Of a stretch of DNA of 64,000 nucleotides, positions 26,299 to 34,972 are shown one piece after another; the first letter of the stretch is position 1; every line of letters begins with the position of its first letter. Made by a program: the position numbers and the translations under genes. Under the pieces are notes generated by a model. The model had not been told where the DNA came from and did no database searches. It was given only the letters and a program-made list of their open reading frames with translations. This DNA comes from Aquimarina sediminis (GTDB lineage: Bacteria > Bacteroidota > Bacteroidia > Flavobacteriales > Flavobacteriaceae): assembly GCF_002895435.1 (NCBI RefSeq), contig NZ_POYJ01000001.1, forward strand, positions 434,001-498,000. Direction: 5' to 3'.

Positions 26299-26784
26299 AT
26301 GAAACGATTTGTTTTATTATTCATTGGAATTATCGCAATTAGTTGTACCAGTACAGCGCAGAAGGAAATTAAAAAAGAAAAAAAGACGTATTCCGTATCT
26401 AAAACCAATAAAGAATGGAAAAAGATTCTGACCTCAGAACAATACTATATCCTAAGGCAAGCAGGAACAGAAAGGCCTTTTTCTAGTCCATTAAATAAAA
26501 TATATACAGCTGGAACATTTCATTGTGCGGGTTGTAATACACCTTTATATGAGAGTAAACACAAATTCGATAGTGGTACCGGTTGGCCAAGTTTTGATCG
26601 TGCCGTCGAGGGCAGTATTGATAAGGACGTAGATCATAAATTGGGATATGCAAGAAACGAATTATTATGCGCTACCTGTGGTGGTCATTTGGGACATGTG
26701 TTTAATGATGGTCCTAGAGAGACTACAGGAATGCGTCATTGTATTAATGGCGATGCGATGATATTTAAACCAAGTAAAAAATGA
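26299..26784 (+). CDS. msrB: peptide-methionine (R)-S-oxide reductase, lipoprotein form
   Basis: 161 residues. A lipoprotein signal ends at IISIC-like AISC (Cys16), so the enzyme acts in the envelope. The MsrB domain has both zinc pairs, Cys76/Cys79 (CAGC) and Cys124/Cys127 (CATC), and the catalytic Cys148 in MRHCINGD. It reduces methionine R-sulfoxide in damaged proteins. Its stop overlaps the ATG of the following msrB-like gene (ATGA), which shows the two were a translationally coupled pair, one exported and one cytosolic. Confidence 0.93.
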   Translation: MKRFVLLFIGIIAISCTSTAQKEIKKEKKTYSVSKTNKEWKKILTSEQYYILRQAGTERPFSSPLNKIYTAGTFHCAGCNTPLYESKHKFDSGTGWPSFDRAVEGSIDKDVDHKLGYARNELLCATCGGHLGHVFNDGPRETTGMRHCINGDAMIFKPSKK

Positions 26785-27174
26785 GTAAATATCCTATACA
26801 AAAATCAAACGCCAAGTGGGAAGAACAACTCACAAAAGAGCAATATAGAATCTTAAGAGAAAAAGGTACAGAAAGACCTTATCGGGGAATATTATATGCA
26901 TTTTGAAGAAGGTGTTTATACTTGTATAGGATGTAATCATACACTATTTAATAGTGCAACAAAATTCGACTCGGGATGTGGGTGGCCAAGTTTTGATAAA
27001 TCTATAAAAGGGACCGTAGAGTACATAAAAGATTCATCACACGGCATGGTACGTATAGAAATATTATGTGCTAATTGCGGTAGCCATCTAGGTCATGTCT
27101 TTGATGATGGCCCAACAAAGACTGGGCAGCGGTATTGCGTTAACTCTGTAAGTATCAATTTTAACAAGAAATAA
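26781..27174 (+). pseudogene. second msrB gene, frameshifted near codon 35
   Basis: The ATG at 26781 overlaps the stop of the first msrB. The reading frame runs through [24 protein letters not shown] and then hits a stop at 26904. The expected continuation ([14 protein letters not shown]) lies in the +1 frame and is open to 27174. Counting codons from ERP to MHFEE gives 16 bases where the family needs 18, so two bases are missing near 26884-26890. The second frame keeps all four zinc Cys (CIGC, CANC) and the catalytic Cys (RYCVNS). A truncated 92-residue product could start at ATG 26896, but it would lack the N-terminal helix region. A sequencing error is possible. Confidence 0.8.
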
Positions 27175-27203
27175 ATTTACAATAAATATAAAAATTAGAA
27201 TTC

Positions 27204-27680
27204 ATGAGAAAAATTTTCACTTTACTATGCATAACCACGTTAATATTTACATCTTGTTCTAGCGATGATGATGCCGATTTGGATACAATAGGACAAACTT
27301 TTGAACTAGATAATGTTGATTTTATAGCACCAGAATTTGCAGTTAACATTCCTTTTCCTCAAGGTATTGAAGTATTTGAATCTGATGTGGTTTTAGTATA
27401 CCGGCTAGAAGATGTTGTTGATGGGCGTGATGTTTGGGAACCGGTACCTACTCCAGCAATTTTTCTCGATAATGGTGGCGAACTTACCTATAGGTTTAAC
27501 TTTACTTTGGTAGATGTGGATATCCTTTTGGATTCCCCTGACATTAGTTTGATTGGATCAGATTTTACACAAAATCAAGTATTTAGAATCGTTGTAGTGC
27601 CTTCAGCCTTTGCAAAAAACACTGATATAAACCTCTTAGACTTCAATGCTGTACAATCTGCACTTAATTTGGATTTTTAA
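27204..27680 (+). CDS. flavobacterial lipoprotein of unknown function
   Basis: 158 residues. Signal peptide with lipobox FTSC followed by SSDDDAD, the acidic linker typical of surface-exposed Bacteroidota lipoproteins. The remainder is beta-rich (VVLVYRLEDVVDGRDVWEPVPTPAIF) and contains no motif I recognise. It lies 29 bases behind the broken msrB on the same strand and ends at a terminator. It was perhaps once part of the msrB operon. I cannot assign a function. Confidence 0.82.
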   Translation: MRKIFTLLCITTLIFTSCSSDDDADLDTIGQTFELDNVDFIAPEFAVNIPFPQGIEVFESDVVLVYRLEDVVDGRDVWEPVPTPAIFLDNGGELTYRFNFTLVDVDILLDSPDISLIGSDFTQNQVFRIVVVPSAFAKNTDINLLDFNAVQSALNLDF

Positions 27681-27743
27681 AAGCTCAATAATTCCATTTT
27701 AATTCGTGTTTAATAACAATTACGTTCAAAAACATTAAAAATT

Positions 27744-27775
27744 AACATCATGTTTATTTATCATGGTGTTTTTTC
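27744..27775 (+). terminator. intrinsic terminator before lpd
   Basis: Arms AACATCATG and CATGGTGTT (one G-T wobble) with a 9-base loop, followed by six T. It ends the msrB-lipoprotein unit. Confidence 0.82.
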
Positions 27776-27842
27776 TTGTTTTTAATGACTATCTTATTTT
27801 CAGGGAATATCCAAATCCTTTTTAGGTTAGCCGAATTATCCT

Positions 27843-27850
27843 TAAATTCG
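27843..27850 (+). promoter_or_regulatory. candidate -7 promoter box for lpd
   Basis: TAAATTCG lies 22 bases before the lpd ATG and matches the Bacteroidota -7 box with one change. The same octamer occurs before the beta-barrel gene at 30672. No good -33 TTTG is visible. Confidence 0.35.
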
Positions 27851-27872
27851 TGACTTCAAAAAATTGACATTT

Positions 27873-29264
27873 ATGAGCACATATGATATCGTAGTTCTAG
27901 GAAGTGGTCCAGGTGGATATGTTACCGCAATCAGGGCATCACAATTAGGATTCAAAACCGCAATCGTAGAAAAAGAAAACTTAGGAGGAGTTTGCCTAAA
28001 CTGGGGATGTATACCTACAAAAGCATTATTAAAAAGTGCTCAGGTATTTGAATATCTTAAACACGCTTCTGACTATGGACTTACTATAGAGAATTTTGAT
28101 AAAGATTTTGATGCTGTTGTCAAGCGTAGTCGTGGGGTTGCAGAAGGAATGAGCAAAGGAGTGCAATTCCTTATGAAAAAGAACAAAATTGACGTTATCA
28201 AAGGTTTCGGTAAGCTAAAATCTAGTAACACGATTACGGTTACTGACAAAGACGAAAAAACCACTGATTATCAAGCAAAACACATCATTATTGCTACAGG
28301 AGCTAGATCTAGAGAATTACCTAATTTGCCACAAGATGGTCAAAAAGTTATAGGATATAGAGAAGCAATGACCCTGAAGTCACAACCAAAAAAAATGATT
28401 GTGGTAGGATCAGGAGCTATTGGTGTTGAGTTTGCTCATTTTTATAATGCAATGGGTACAGAGGTAACAATAGTTGAATTTTTGCCTAACCTTGTTCCTC
28501 TCGAAGATGAAGAAGTTTCTAAGCAGTTTGAACGTAATTTCAAAAAAGCTGGAATCAAAGTAATGACAAATTCTTCTGTAGAAAGTGTTGATACAAGTGG
28601 TGATGGAGTTAAGGCTACCGTAAAAACAAAAAAAGGAGAAGAAACCCTTGAAGCAGACATTGTATTGTCTGCAGTGGGAATCAAAACCAATATCGAAAAT
28701 ATTGGATTAGAAGAACTTGGTATTGCTACAGATAGAGATAAAATAGTAGTTAATGATTGGTATCAGACTAACATCCCAGGAGTTTATGCTATTGGAGATG
28801 TGGTGCCAGGACCTGCTTTGGCTCATGTAGCTTCTGCAGAAGGTATCACTTGTGTTGAGAAAATTGCCGGAATGCATGTGGAGCCAATTGACTACGGAAA
28901 TATTCCTGGATGTACTTATGCTTCTCCTGAAATTGCTAGTGTTGGAATGACTGAGAAACAAGCGAAAGATGCTGGTTATGAGCTGAAAATAGGTAAATTT
29001 CCTTTCTCTGCATCCGGAAAAGCAAGTGCTGCAGGTACAAAAGATGGATTCGTAAAAGTGATCTTTGACGCCAAATATGGTGAATGGTTAGGTTGTCATA
29101 TGATTGGTGCAGGAGTTACCGATATGATTGCCGAAGCTGTTCTAGGTAGAAAATTAGAAACTACTGGACATGAAGTGTTGAAGGCAATTCACCCTCACCC
29201 AACTATGAGTGAAGCTGTAATGGAAGCTGTAGCCGACGCTTATGACGAAGTAATTCATCTATAG
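27873..29264 (+). CDS. lpdA: dihydrolipoyl dehydrogenase (E3)
   Basis: 463 residues from ATG at 27873. An in-frame TTG at 27864 would add only three residues and is not needed. The FAD motif GSGPGG is at residues 10-15, and the redox-active pair is Cys41/Cys46 (CLNWGC). The NAD motif GSGAIGVEFA, the second FAD motif YAIGDV, and the C-terminal catalytic HPHPTMSEA are present. It reoxidises lipoyl groups of 2-oxoacid dehydrogenases and the glycine cleavage system in the cytoplasm. It is monocistronic with a strong terminator, as expected of an E3 shared by several complexes. Confidence 0.97.
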   Translation: MSTYDIVVLGSGPGGYVTAIRASQLGFKTAIVEKENLGGVCLNWGCIPTKALLKSAQVFEYLKHASDYGLTIENFDKDFDAVVKRSRGVAEGMSKGVQFLMKKNKIDVIKGFGKLKSSNTITVTDKDEKTTDYQAKHIIIATGARSRELPNLPQDGQKVIGYREAMTLKSQPKKMIVVGSGAIGVEFAHFYNAMGTEVTIVEFLPNLVPLEDEEVSKQFERNFKKAGIKVMTNSSVESVDTSGDGVKATVKTKKGEETLEADIVLSAVGIKTNIENIGLEELGIATDRDKIVVNDWYQTNIPGVYAIGDVVPGPALAHVASAEGITCVEKIAGMHVEPIDYGNIPGCTYASPEIASVGMTEKQAKDAGYELKIGKFPFSASGKASAAGTKDGFVKVIFDAKYGEWLGCHMIGAGVTDMIAEAVLGRKLETTGHEVLKAIHPHPTMSEAVMEAVADAYDEVIHL

Positions 29265-29284
29265 TATACAAAATATTATATTCA

Positions 29285-29319
29285 AAAAACACCTTACTAG
29301 AATCTAGTAAGGTGTTTTT
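29285..29319. terminator. bidirectional terminator between lpd and aroQ
   Basis: A 15-pair perfect stem (AAAAACACCTTACTA and its complement, 5-base loop) with T-runs in both directions between two convergent genes. Confidence 0.9.
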
Positions 29320-29347
29320 CTTTATTCTTAAACTTAAAATTTCGTAG

Positions 29348-29773
29348 CTACACCTCCTCTATCATAAAGCTTTGTATTGCCAATATATAGCTCTGTATCC
29401 CAAAGCCTAAAATTACTCCTTGAGCATTCGGAGAAATATATGATTGGTGTCTAAATTCTTCTCGACCAAATGTATTTGATATATGAACTTCGATAACCGG
29501 AGTTGATATCGCTTTTATTGCATCTCCAATTCCAATAGAAGTATGAGTATACGCACCTGCATTAAGAATTACTCCATCAAAGTCATCATCAGCTTCTTGT
29601 ATTTTAGTAATCAACTCCCCTTCAATATTAGACTGAAAATAAGACAATTTTATAGTCTCAAAATTAGACTGCAATTGATTAAAGAATTCCTCAAAAGTTT
29701 GTTTCCCATAAACATCTGGTTCTCTTTTACCAAGAAGATTTAGATTGGGACCGTTTAGTATTAAAATTTTCAT
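29348..29773 (-). CDS. aroQ: type II 3-dehydroquinate dehydratase
   Basis: 141 residues, normal for the dodecameric type II enzyme. It opens with KILILNGPNLNLLGKREPDVYG, which carries the catalytic Arg and Tyr of the flexible lid. Further motifs are LNAGAYTHTSIG and VEVHISN (the His of the active site), then FGREEFRHQS. It converts 3-dehydroquinate to 3-dehydroshikimate in aromatic amino-acid synthesis. It follows a beta-barrel gene by 26 bases and probably shares its transcript. The other shikimate gene here is aroC at 58923. Confidence 0.96.
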   Translation of the reverse strand: MKILILNGPNLNLLGKREPDVYGKQTFEEFFNQLQSNFETIKLSYFQSNIEGELITKIQEADDDFDGVILNAGAYTHTSIGIGDAIKAISTPVIEVHISNTFGREEFRHQSYISPNAQGVILGFGIQSYILAIQSFMIEEV

Positions 29774-29799
29774 TAAGTCTAAAATTGTACATTGCTGTA

Positions 29800-30429
29800 T
29801 TAAAAATTATCGTTTTGTCTTCGGTTATTTTTGGTCTTAAACAAATATCCAATAGAGAATTGAGCCACCGAATGTTTAAAGCTGTCCGTAGTATCCAAAT
29901 TGTTAATATTGGTGAGACCCAAATTATACCTCGCTTGAAAAAACAAACCACTCTCTAATTTATATCCTCCTCCAAAACTCCAACTAAAATCAAAATCACT
30001 AAAAGAATCAAAAAACTCATTAGACGAGTCCTCTTCTTTAGATTCTGTAGCATTCGCTAATGTAGCTAATTGTGGTCCTGTTTCTAAACTAAATTTATCT
30101 GTTAAATAAAATTTGGTAATAACAGGAAGCATTAAATAATTTAAACTAATCTTATTCTCTACTCCACTCTCTTCAATCTTATATCCTTGAGCTGAATACA
30201 AGACTTCGGCTTGTACAAAAAAACGCCTAGTTACAGGAAATTCTATCACAGCACCAAGATGCATTCGCATTCTAGCATCTGTATCTTTTACATCACCCGA
30301 AATATTGGCATAGTTAAGACCAAATTTAAAACCAGCTCGGGTATATAAAGCCTCATCTTCATCCTGAGCATTTATAGAATTAACAATGATCAATAAAAGA
30401 GATGCAGTAAGAAAAATGTTCTTCATCAT
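29800..30429 (-). CDS. outer-membrane beta-barrel protein (PorT-like)
   Basis: 209 residues. A signal peptide ends near NSINAQDED. The mature part is a succession of amphipathic strands (FKFGLNYANISGD, FFVQAEVLYSAQGYKIEE, FSLETGPQLATL) ending in SVAQFSIGYLFK, whose terminal aromatic-rich strand is typical of barrel insertion. It matches the small 8-stranded PorT/OmpX-like barrels common in Bacteroidota. No specific role. It lies upstream of aroQ on the same strand. Confidence 0.85.
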   Translation of the reverse strand: MMKNIFLTASLLLIIVNSINAQDEDEALYTRAGFKFGLNYANISGDVKDTDARMRMHLGAVIEFPVTRRFFVQAEVLYSAQGYKIEESGVENKISLNYLMLPVITKFYLTDKFSLETGPQLATLANATESKEEDSSNEFFDSFSDFDFSWSFGGGYKLESGLFFQARYNLGLTNINNLDTTDSFKHSVAQFSIGYLFKTKNNRRQNDNF

Positions 30430-30630
30430 AGATATATTTATTACTACTCAAAAGTAGTTTTATTTTTTTAAAAAAATTAAAAAGTCTCAATACAAAAACA
30501 TAAACCTACAGCATATTGATGATTGATGTCAGCTTTTTCTTCTAAATGACAATTTGACGTCAGAAAATATTTACATAAAAATACTTGTAAAAATTAAGAA
30601 TGAATTAACATTTTGAAATCAATATTTATC

Positions 30631-30638
30631 TAAATTCG
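30631..30638 (+). promoter_or_regulatory. candidate -7 promoter box for the beta-barrel gene at 30672
   Basis: TAAATTCG lies 34 bases before the ATG. It is the same octamer as at 27843. A TTTTG 15 bases upstream is closer than the usual 19-20-base spacing, so this is only a moderate candidate. Confidence 0.35.
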
Positions 30639-30671
30639 CACGTTTTTAAACCAATATCTAACAAATTTATT

Positions 30672-31289
30672 ATGAAAAAAATACTGATTACCGCAGTGGC
30701 TTTAGTAAGTTTTGCAACGGCTATTGCACAAGATGAAAACACAACAGAAGGATTTGCTAAAGGAGACATATTCGTGTCTGGGTCTGTTGGGTTTAATTCG
30801 CAAAAACATGCAGATGATAAATTATCTTCATTCGAAATTACTCCAAGTGTAGGATATTTTATTTCTGAAAATATTACTATTGGAGGTAGAATAGGGTTCG
30901 AAAGTACGAAAGTAGAAGGAGATAGTTTTGAAACAGATTTCTTGTCAACACCAGGTAAATCAAGCACATTTTCAATTGGAGCATTTGGAAGATACTATAC
31001 TACTCCTGCCAACAAATTTTCTATTTTTGGTGAATTAGCTGCAAATTATCTATCCACCAAAGTTGATCCAGATGCAACAACAACGGATACTACAATTGAT
31101 GGGTTTGGTATTGGTCTTAGTCCAGGTGTAAGTTATTTCTTAAGTAGTAATTTTGCATTAGAAGCTACTTGGGGTGCATTGCAATATAGTACTTCAAAAG
31201 CAGATTTTGATGGTGCTGAATCTTTGGATGCCTTTCAAATTGGATTAGATCTAGATGATATCAGATTAGGACTTCTATATAAATTCTAA
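30672..31289 (+). CDS. outer-membrane beta-barrel protein
   Basis: 205 residues with a signal peptide ending at ATAIAQDE. The body alternates amphipathic strands (FVSGSVGFNSQKH, ENITIGGRIGFEST, FSIGAFGRYYTT) and ends in DDIRLGLLYKF, a terminal strand with the final aromatic expected for assembly by BamA. It is probably an 8-stranded barrel. Function unknown. It is divergent from the other barrel gene, with 242 bases between starts, and ends at a strong terminator immediately before xerD. Confidence 0.87.
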   Translation: MKKILITAVALVSFATAIAQDENTTEGFAKGDIFVSGSVGFNSQKHADDKLSSFEITPSVGYFISENITIGGRIGFESTKVEGDSFETDFLSTPGKSSTFSIGAFGRYYTTPANKFSIFGELAANYLSTKVDPDATTTDTTIDGFGIGLSPGVSYFLSSNFALEATWGALQYSTSKADFDGAESLDAFQIGLDLDDIRLGLLYKF

Positions 31290-31315
31290 AGAATAGAAAT
31301 TTATTTTTTTTATAT

Positions 31316-31345
31316 AACCATCTCAAAAGTAATTTTGAGATGGTT
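31316..31345 (+). terminator. 13-pair terminator with GUAA tetraloop
   Basis: AACCATCTCAAAA and its perfect complement close on GTAA, a GNRA-type tetraloop. A T-rich tract follows. It ends the beta-barrel gene and lies 21 bases before the xerD start, so a longer xerD frame beginning at 31340 inside it is ruled out. Confidence 0.88.
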
Positions 31346-31366
31346 ATCTTTTATATATTAGTACCG

Positions 31367-32263
31367 ATGAAATGGAATCATGCTATAAAAGATTATACAC
31401 ATTATTTAAGAATCGAAAGAGGTCTTTCTGAAAATTCGATTATCAATTATACTCTTGATATACAAAGACTAATAAAATTCTTAGAAGATCATAATATTAC
31501 CTCTACTCCTATTTCTATCGATAAAGAGATACTTCAAAAATTTGTTTATGAAACGGCAAAACTCGTTAATCCACGATCACAGTCCAGAATTATTTCAGGA
31601 CTTAAAAGTTTTTTTAATTACCTAGTTTTTGAAGATTATAGAGAAACTAATCCTATGGAACTTATCGAGGCACCAAAAATAGGAAGAAAACTTCCAGATA
31701 CATTATCTGTAGAAGAAATTGACCTTATTATAGCCCAAATTGATCTAAGTACACCAGAAGGAGAACGCAATAGAGCAATTATAGAAACCCTATACGGTTG
31801 TGGCTTACGAGTTAGTGAGCTTACAACATTAAAACTATCCAGCCTTTTTTTTGATGAAGGATATATTAGTGTAACCGGTAAAGGAGATAAACAACGATTT
31901 GTACCAATTGGAGAAACTACTTCTAACTATATCAATATTTATAAAAACGAAATACGAAGTCATATAGATATTAAAAAAGGGCATGAAGACACCTTGTTTC
32001 TAAACCGAAGGGGCAGACAACTTACTCGTGCAATGATTTTTACCATCATAAAACGTTTAGTAGAAAAAGCAGGAATCCATAAACAAGTAAGTCCTCATAC
32101 ATTTAGACATTCTTTTGCGACCCATTTGTTAGAAAATGGTGCTGACCTAAGGGCAATTCAGTTAATGCTAGGTCATGAGAGCATCACAACCACTGAAATA
32201 TACATGCATATTGACAGAAGCCATCTAAGTGAAGTAATAAACAGCTTTCATCCCAGGAGATAA
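31367..32263 (+). CDS. xerD: tyrosine recombinase XerD
   Basis: The frame is open from 31340, but that start lies inside a terminator. With ATG 31367 the protein has 298 residues, exactly the length of E. coli XerD. The catalytic residues then fall on the same numbers: Arg148 (CGLRVSEL), Lys172 (TGKGDK), His244 and Arg247 (HTFRHS), and Tyr279 (EIYMHID). It resolves chromosome dimers at dif, normally with XerC. No dif site is recognisable here. It has no phage or integron context, so it is the housekeeping enzyme and not a mobile-element integrase. Confidence 0.95.
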   Translation: MKWNHAIKDYTHYLRIERGLSENSIINYTLDIQRLIKFLEDHNITSTPISIDKEILQKFVYETAKLVNPRSQSRIISGLKSFFNYLVFEDYRETNPMELIEAPKIGRKLPDTLSVEEIDLIIAQIDLSTPEGERNRAIIETLYGCGLRVSELTTLKLSSLFFDEGYISVTGKGDKQRFVPIGETTSNYINIYKNEIRSHIDIKKGHEDTLFLNRRGRQLTRAMIFTIIKRLVEKAGIHKQVSPHTFRHSFATHLLENGADLRAIQLMLGHESITTTEIYMHIDRSHLSEVINSFHPRR

Positions 32264-32273
32264 TCCCACACAA

Positions 32274-32310
32274 AAAAAAGACTCTTATATGATAGAATAA
32301 GAGCCTTTTT
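32274..32310. terminator. bidirectional terminator between xerD and a lipoprotein gene
   Basis: Arms CTCTTAT (32282-32288) and ATAAGAG (32297-32303). A-run to the left and T-run to the right serve both convergent genes. Confidence 0.7.
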
Positions 32311-32330
32311 GCAAAACTAACTATTGCTTA

Positions 32331-33215
32331 TTAATTAGGTCTTGTTGCCCTTCCAGAAGGGACAGCAGTATTCGTTATCATTTGTATTGGTTTTGTCGAT
32401 CCAGTTGTTATACCTGCAGTACCAGTAAGTGGTGCTATAAAGAATGGAGCAGGATCTTTATCATTACTTGGTTCTATAGTTATCGTTACCTTTTTACTTA
32501 ATACAGATGCCGGAAATGTAATCCCGGGTAATGACACCTGACCTGGTAAAACAAGAAAATCTTCTCCAGGAAAAGGAGGAACAACTCCACCAGAACCTTT
32601 GAACAGGTTTCCATCGTCTGTAACATTAGCTTTTGAAAAAGTACCCGTAGACACCACTTTGTTACCAAAATCTACCCATCCTTCATATTTCCAACCACTT
32701 TCTAAAACAGGAAGTGTTAACCCAGGAGCTGTATCTCCATTCATAAACCATACTCCAAATTCATCATTATTATTATCAATACCATTTTCATTATCAGTAG
32801 GAGTTGCCAAGAAAAATTGCCCTGAAACATTAGAAATATCAGCAACAACGGACGAAAAGCCAAGTTGCGCAGCAGTGCCACTAAAATTTCCAATCAAAAT
32901 TCTCGTATCCGAAGGGATATTGTCTGCATCACCCACGGGCTCAATTGTTAGAATAAATTGGGTAGCATCTTTTGCATCAGAGGCTAATACTTCTAGGTTT
33001 ACAACTCCAGTTGGATCTGTAAATTTTGCTGTCGGCTTGGGTTGACCATTAACGATAAGCCATCCTTGATATGAGGATCCTCCTGTAAGCACCTCTAATC
33101 CAATTGTATCTAGTGATATACTAACAACAGGAGCATTGTCATCATCACTAGAACAGGAAGTGAACAATACTCCTATAAAAAGAGCGGTTAAAACTAAAAA
33201 ATTCTTTGTCATCAT
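32331..33215 (-). CDS. lipoprotein with two RskA-C-like repeats
   Basis: 294 residues. The lipobox is FTSC (Cys21) followed by SSDDD. Two copies of one unit are visible. Unit 1 spans about 49-110 (YQGWLIVNG .. FILTIEPVGD) and unit 2 spans about 177-266 (YEGWVDFGN .. VTITIEPSND). Between them lies FFLATPTDN .. FGVWF. The 'Y-x-G-W .. T-I-E-P' pattern resembles the extracellular domain of RskA-type anti-sigma-K factors. Here there is no membrane helix or sigma-binding part, and the domain is lipid-anchored. A sensory or scaffold role is speculation. It is transcribed from the same strand as nnr, 108 bases behind it. Confidence 0.83.
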   Translation of the reverse strand: MMTKNFLVLTALFIGVLFTSCSSDDDNAPVVSISLDTIGLEVLTGGSSYQGWLIVNGQPKPTAKFTDPTGVVNLEVLASDAKDATQFILTIEPVGDADNIPSDTRILIGNFSGTAAQLGFSSVVADISNVSGQFFLATPTDNENGIDNNNDEFGVWFMNGDTAPGLTLPVLESGWKYEGWVDFGNKVVSTGTFSKANVTDDGNLFKGSGGVVPPFPGEDFLVLPGQVSLPGITFPASVLSKKVTITIEPSNDKDPAPFFIAPLTGTAGITTGSTKPIQMITNTAVPSGRATRPN

Positions 33216-33323
33216 TTTGCTTTTAAATTATCATTCAAATGTAATTACATTACAATAAAAGAACTCAAAATTTCATACAAAATTGTGTATCAAAAACCAT
33301 AGAATTTTTACGCGTAATTGTTT

Positions 33324-34859
33324 TTATTCTACAGCTTGTTGCTCAGGGTTTGTAGTTTTAAATAATTCTAAAAACGAAGTTCCTATCTGGGATATAATAT
33401 CACTAGCGATCAAACCTTCGAAACCAGTTTTTTGAGTAGCAATATCCCCTGAACTTCCGTGTAAATACACTCCAAAAACAGCTGCATGCAAAGGATCATA
33501 ATCTTGAGAAAGCAAAGCCGTAATCATCCCCGTAAGAACATCACCACTACCCGCTGTGGCCATTCCCGGATTTCCATTATTATTTACATATAATTGATTA
33601 TCAAAAACCGTTATAGAATTGGCTCCTTTGACAATAATAATACAATTATATTGTTTTGAAAACGCTTTCACCTTTTCTATTTTATCAAAATCATCCTTCC
33701 ATTCTCCCAATAAGCGTTCTAATTCTTTTGGATGTGGCGTTAAGATTGTTTTTTCAGGAAGGTCTTTTAAAAGCTCAGGAGCCTTAGCCAAAATATTGAT
33801 TCCATCTGCATCTATTACAAGTGGAGCTTTATTTTCTTTTATAAAATCTCCGAAGGCTCTCACTGTTTTTTCATTTGTTCCCATACCCATACCAATTCCT
33901 ATTGCGGCAGGTTTAAAATCAAGAGTAATTTCTTCTAATTCATCATCACTATCAGCAATCACCATCGCTTCTGGCACCGAAGTTTGAACTACTTCATATC
34001 CACATTCTGGTATATATGCAGTAACCAGACCTGCCCCTGTTCTCAATGCTGCTTTTGTTGCTAAGACAATACTTCCCATTTTTCCATAACTACCTCCTAT
34101 AATTATAGAATGACCATACGTTCCTTTGTGAGTAAACTTATGTCTTGGTCGATATAAAGGTAATACTTCATTCTTACTAATCAATATACCTACGCCAGGG
34201 CTCTGCATCAAAAAATTACGATTCAAGCCTATATCAATCACTTCAAGATCACGTGTATACATTCCAGTCTCTGGTAAAAAGAAAACCAATTTAGGTAATT
34301 GAAATGTTACAGTTACATCCGCAAACATAACTCCTTCTTTATCATCAGGAGCTTTATCAGAATACAATCCTGATGGAATATCTACAGAAAGTGTAAAACA
34401 CCTTGATTTATTTAAATGCTTTATCAGTGAAACAACCCATGGTACCAGAGGTCTATTTAATCCTATTCCAAAAATAGCATCTATGACCATATCTTCCCTT
34501 TGTAACTCAGGAAAATCCTCTTCACATTTAAGCTGTATTGGCCAATCTTTGGCTATTTCTTTTAATCGATCATAATTGACTAAAAAGTCCTTCGATCTAT
34601 TATCACTAAAATTAACTATGTATGTTTTTACATTATAACCATGTTCTACTAATAATCTAGAAATCACCAATCCATCTCCTCCATTATTTCCTAAACCACA
34701 GAAAACATGGATCGATATTGGAGACCCTTGTAATCTATTATGAATTAAATTAAATATTTGTGTTGCAGCATGCTCCATCAACTCTATTGATGTGATCTGT
34801 TCTGATTGCATTGTAGCTTCATCTGCCTTACGCATCTGTTGCGCAGAAAATATTTTCAT
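33324..34859 (-). CDS. nnr: bifunctional NAD(P)H-hydrate epimerase / ADP-dependent dehydratase
   Basis: 511 residues, a fusion of two repair enzymes. The N-terminal YjeF_N epimerase (residues 1-215) has VFCGLGNNGGDGLVISRLL and DAIFGIGLNRPL. The C-terminal ribokinase-like dehydratase (about 225-505) has YGHSIIIGGSYGKMG, TPHPKELERLLG, and the catalytic NPGMATAGSGDVLTGM. Together they restore NADH and NADPH from their hydrated forms. Both active sites look intact. The gene is divergent from the thr operon. Confidence 0.95.
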   Translation of the reverse strand: MKIFSAQQMRKADEATMQSEQITSIELMEHAATQIFNLIHNRLQGSPISIHVFCGLGNNGGDGLVISRLLVEHGYNVKTYIVNFSDNRSKDFLVNYDRLKEIAKDWPIQLKCEEDFPELQREDMVIDAIFGIGLNRPLVPWVVSLIKHLNKSRCFTLSVDIPSGLYSDKAPDDKEGVMFADVTVTFQLPKLVFFLPETGMYTRDLEVIDIGLNRNFLMQSPGVGILISKNEVLPLYRPRHKFTHKGTYGHSIIIGGSYGKMGSIVLATKAALRTGAGLVTAYIPECGYEVVQTSVPEAMVIADSDDELEEITLDFKPAAIGIGMGMGTNEKTVRAFGDFIKENKAPLVIDADGINILAKAPELLKDLPEKTILTPHPKELERLLGEWKDDFDKIEKVKAFSKQYNCIIIVKGANSITVFDNQLYVNNNGNPGMATAGSGDVLTGMITALLSQDYDPLHAAVFGVYLHGSSGDIATQKTGFEGLIASDIISQIGTSFLELFKTTNPEQQAVE

Positions 34860-34972
34860 ACGTATATATTCTTGTATTTATTTAATGATAAATAAGTTAA
34901 TATTTGTTTAAATCGTTCCTCTTTTAATTGAAGGATTCCTGTTACATCATAATGCAATTCATAATAGTTGTT

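Noticed and set aside
31340..31366. Longer xerD start at ATG 31340
   Set aside because: It lies inside the second arm of a perfect terminator stem. The ATG at 31367 gives the exact length and catalytic numbering of E. coli XerD.
31367..32263. Tyrosine recombinase as integrase of a mobile element
   Set aside because: It matches housekeeping XerD. No attachment repeats, phage, transposon or tRNA gene lies near it.
32599..33045. Plus-strand open frame of 148 codons opposite the two-repeat lipoprotein gene
   Set aside because: The minus-strand protein has a lipobox and internal repeat. The opposite frame shows neither motif nor initiation context.
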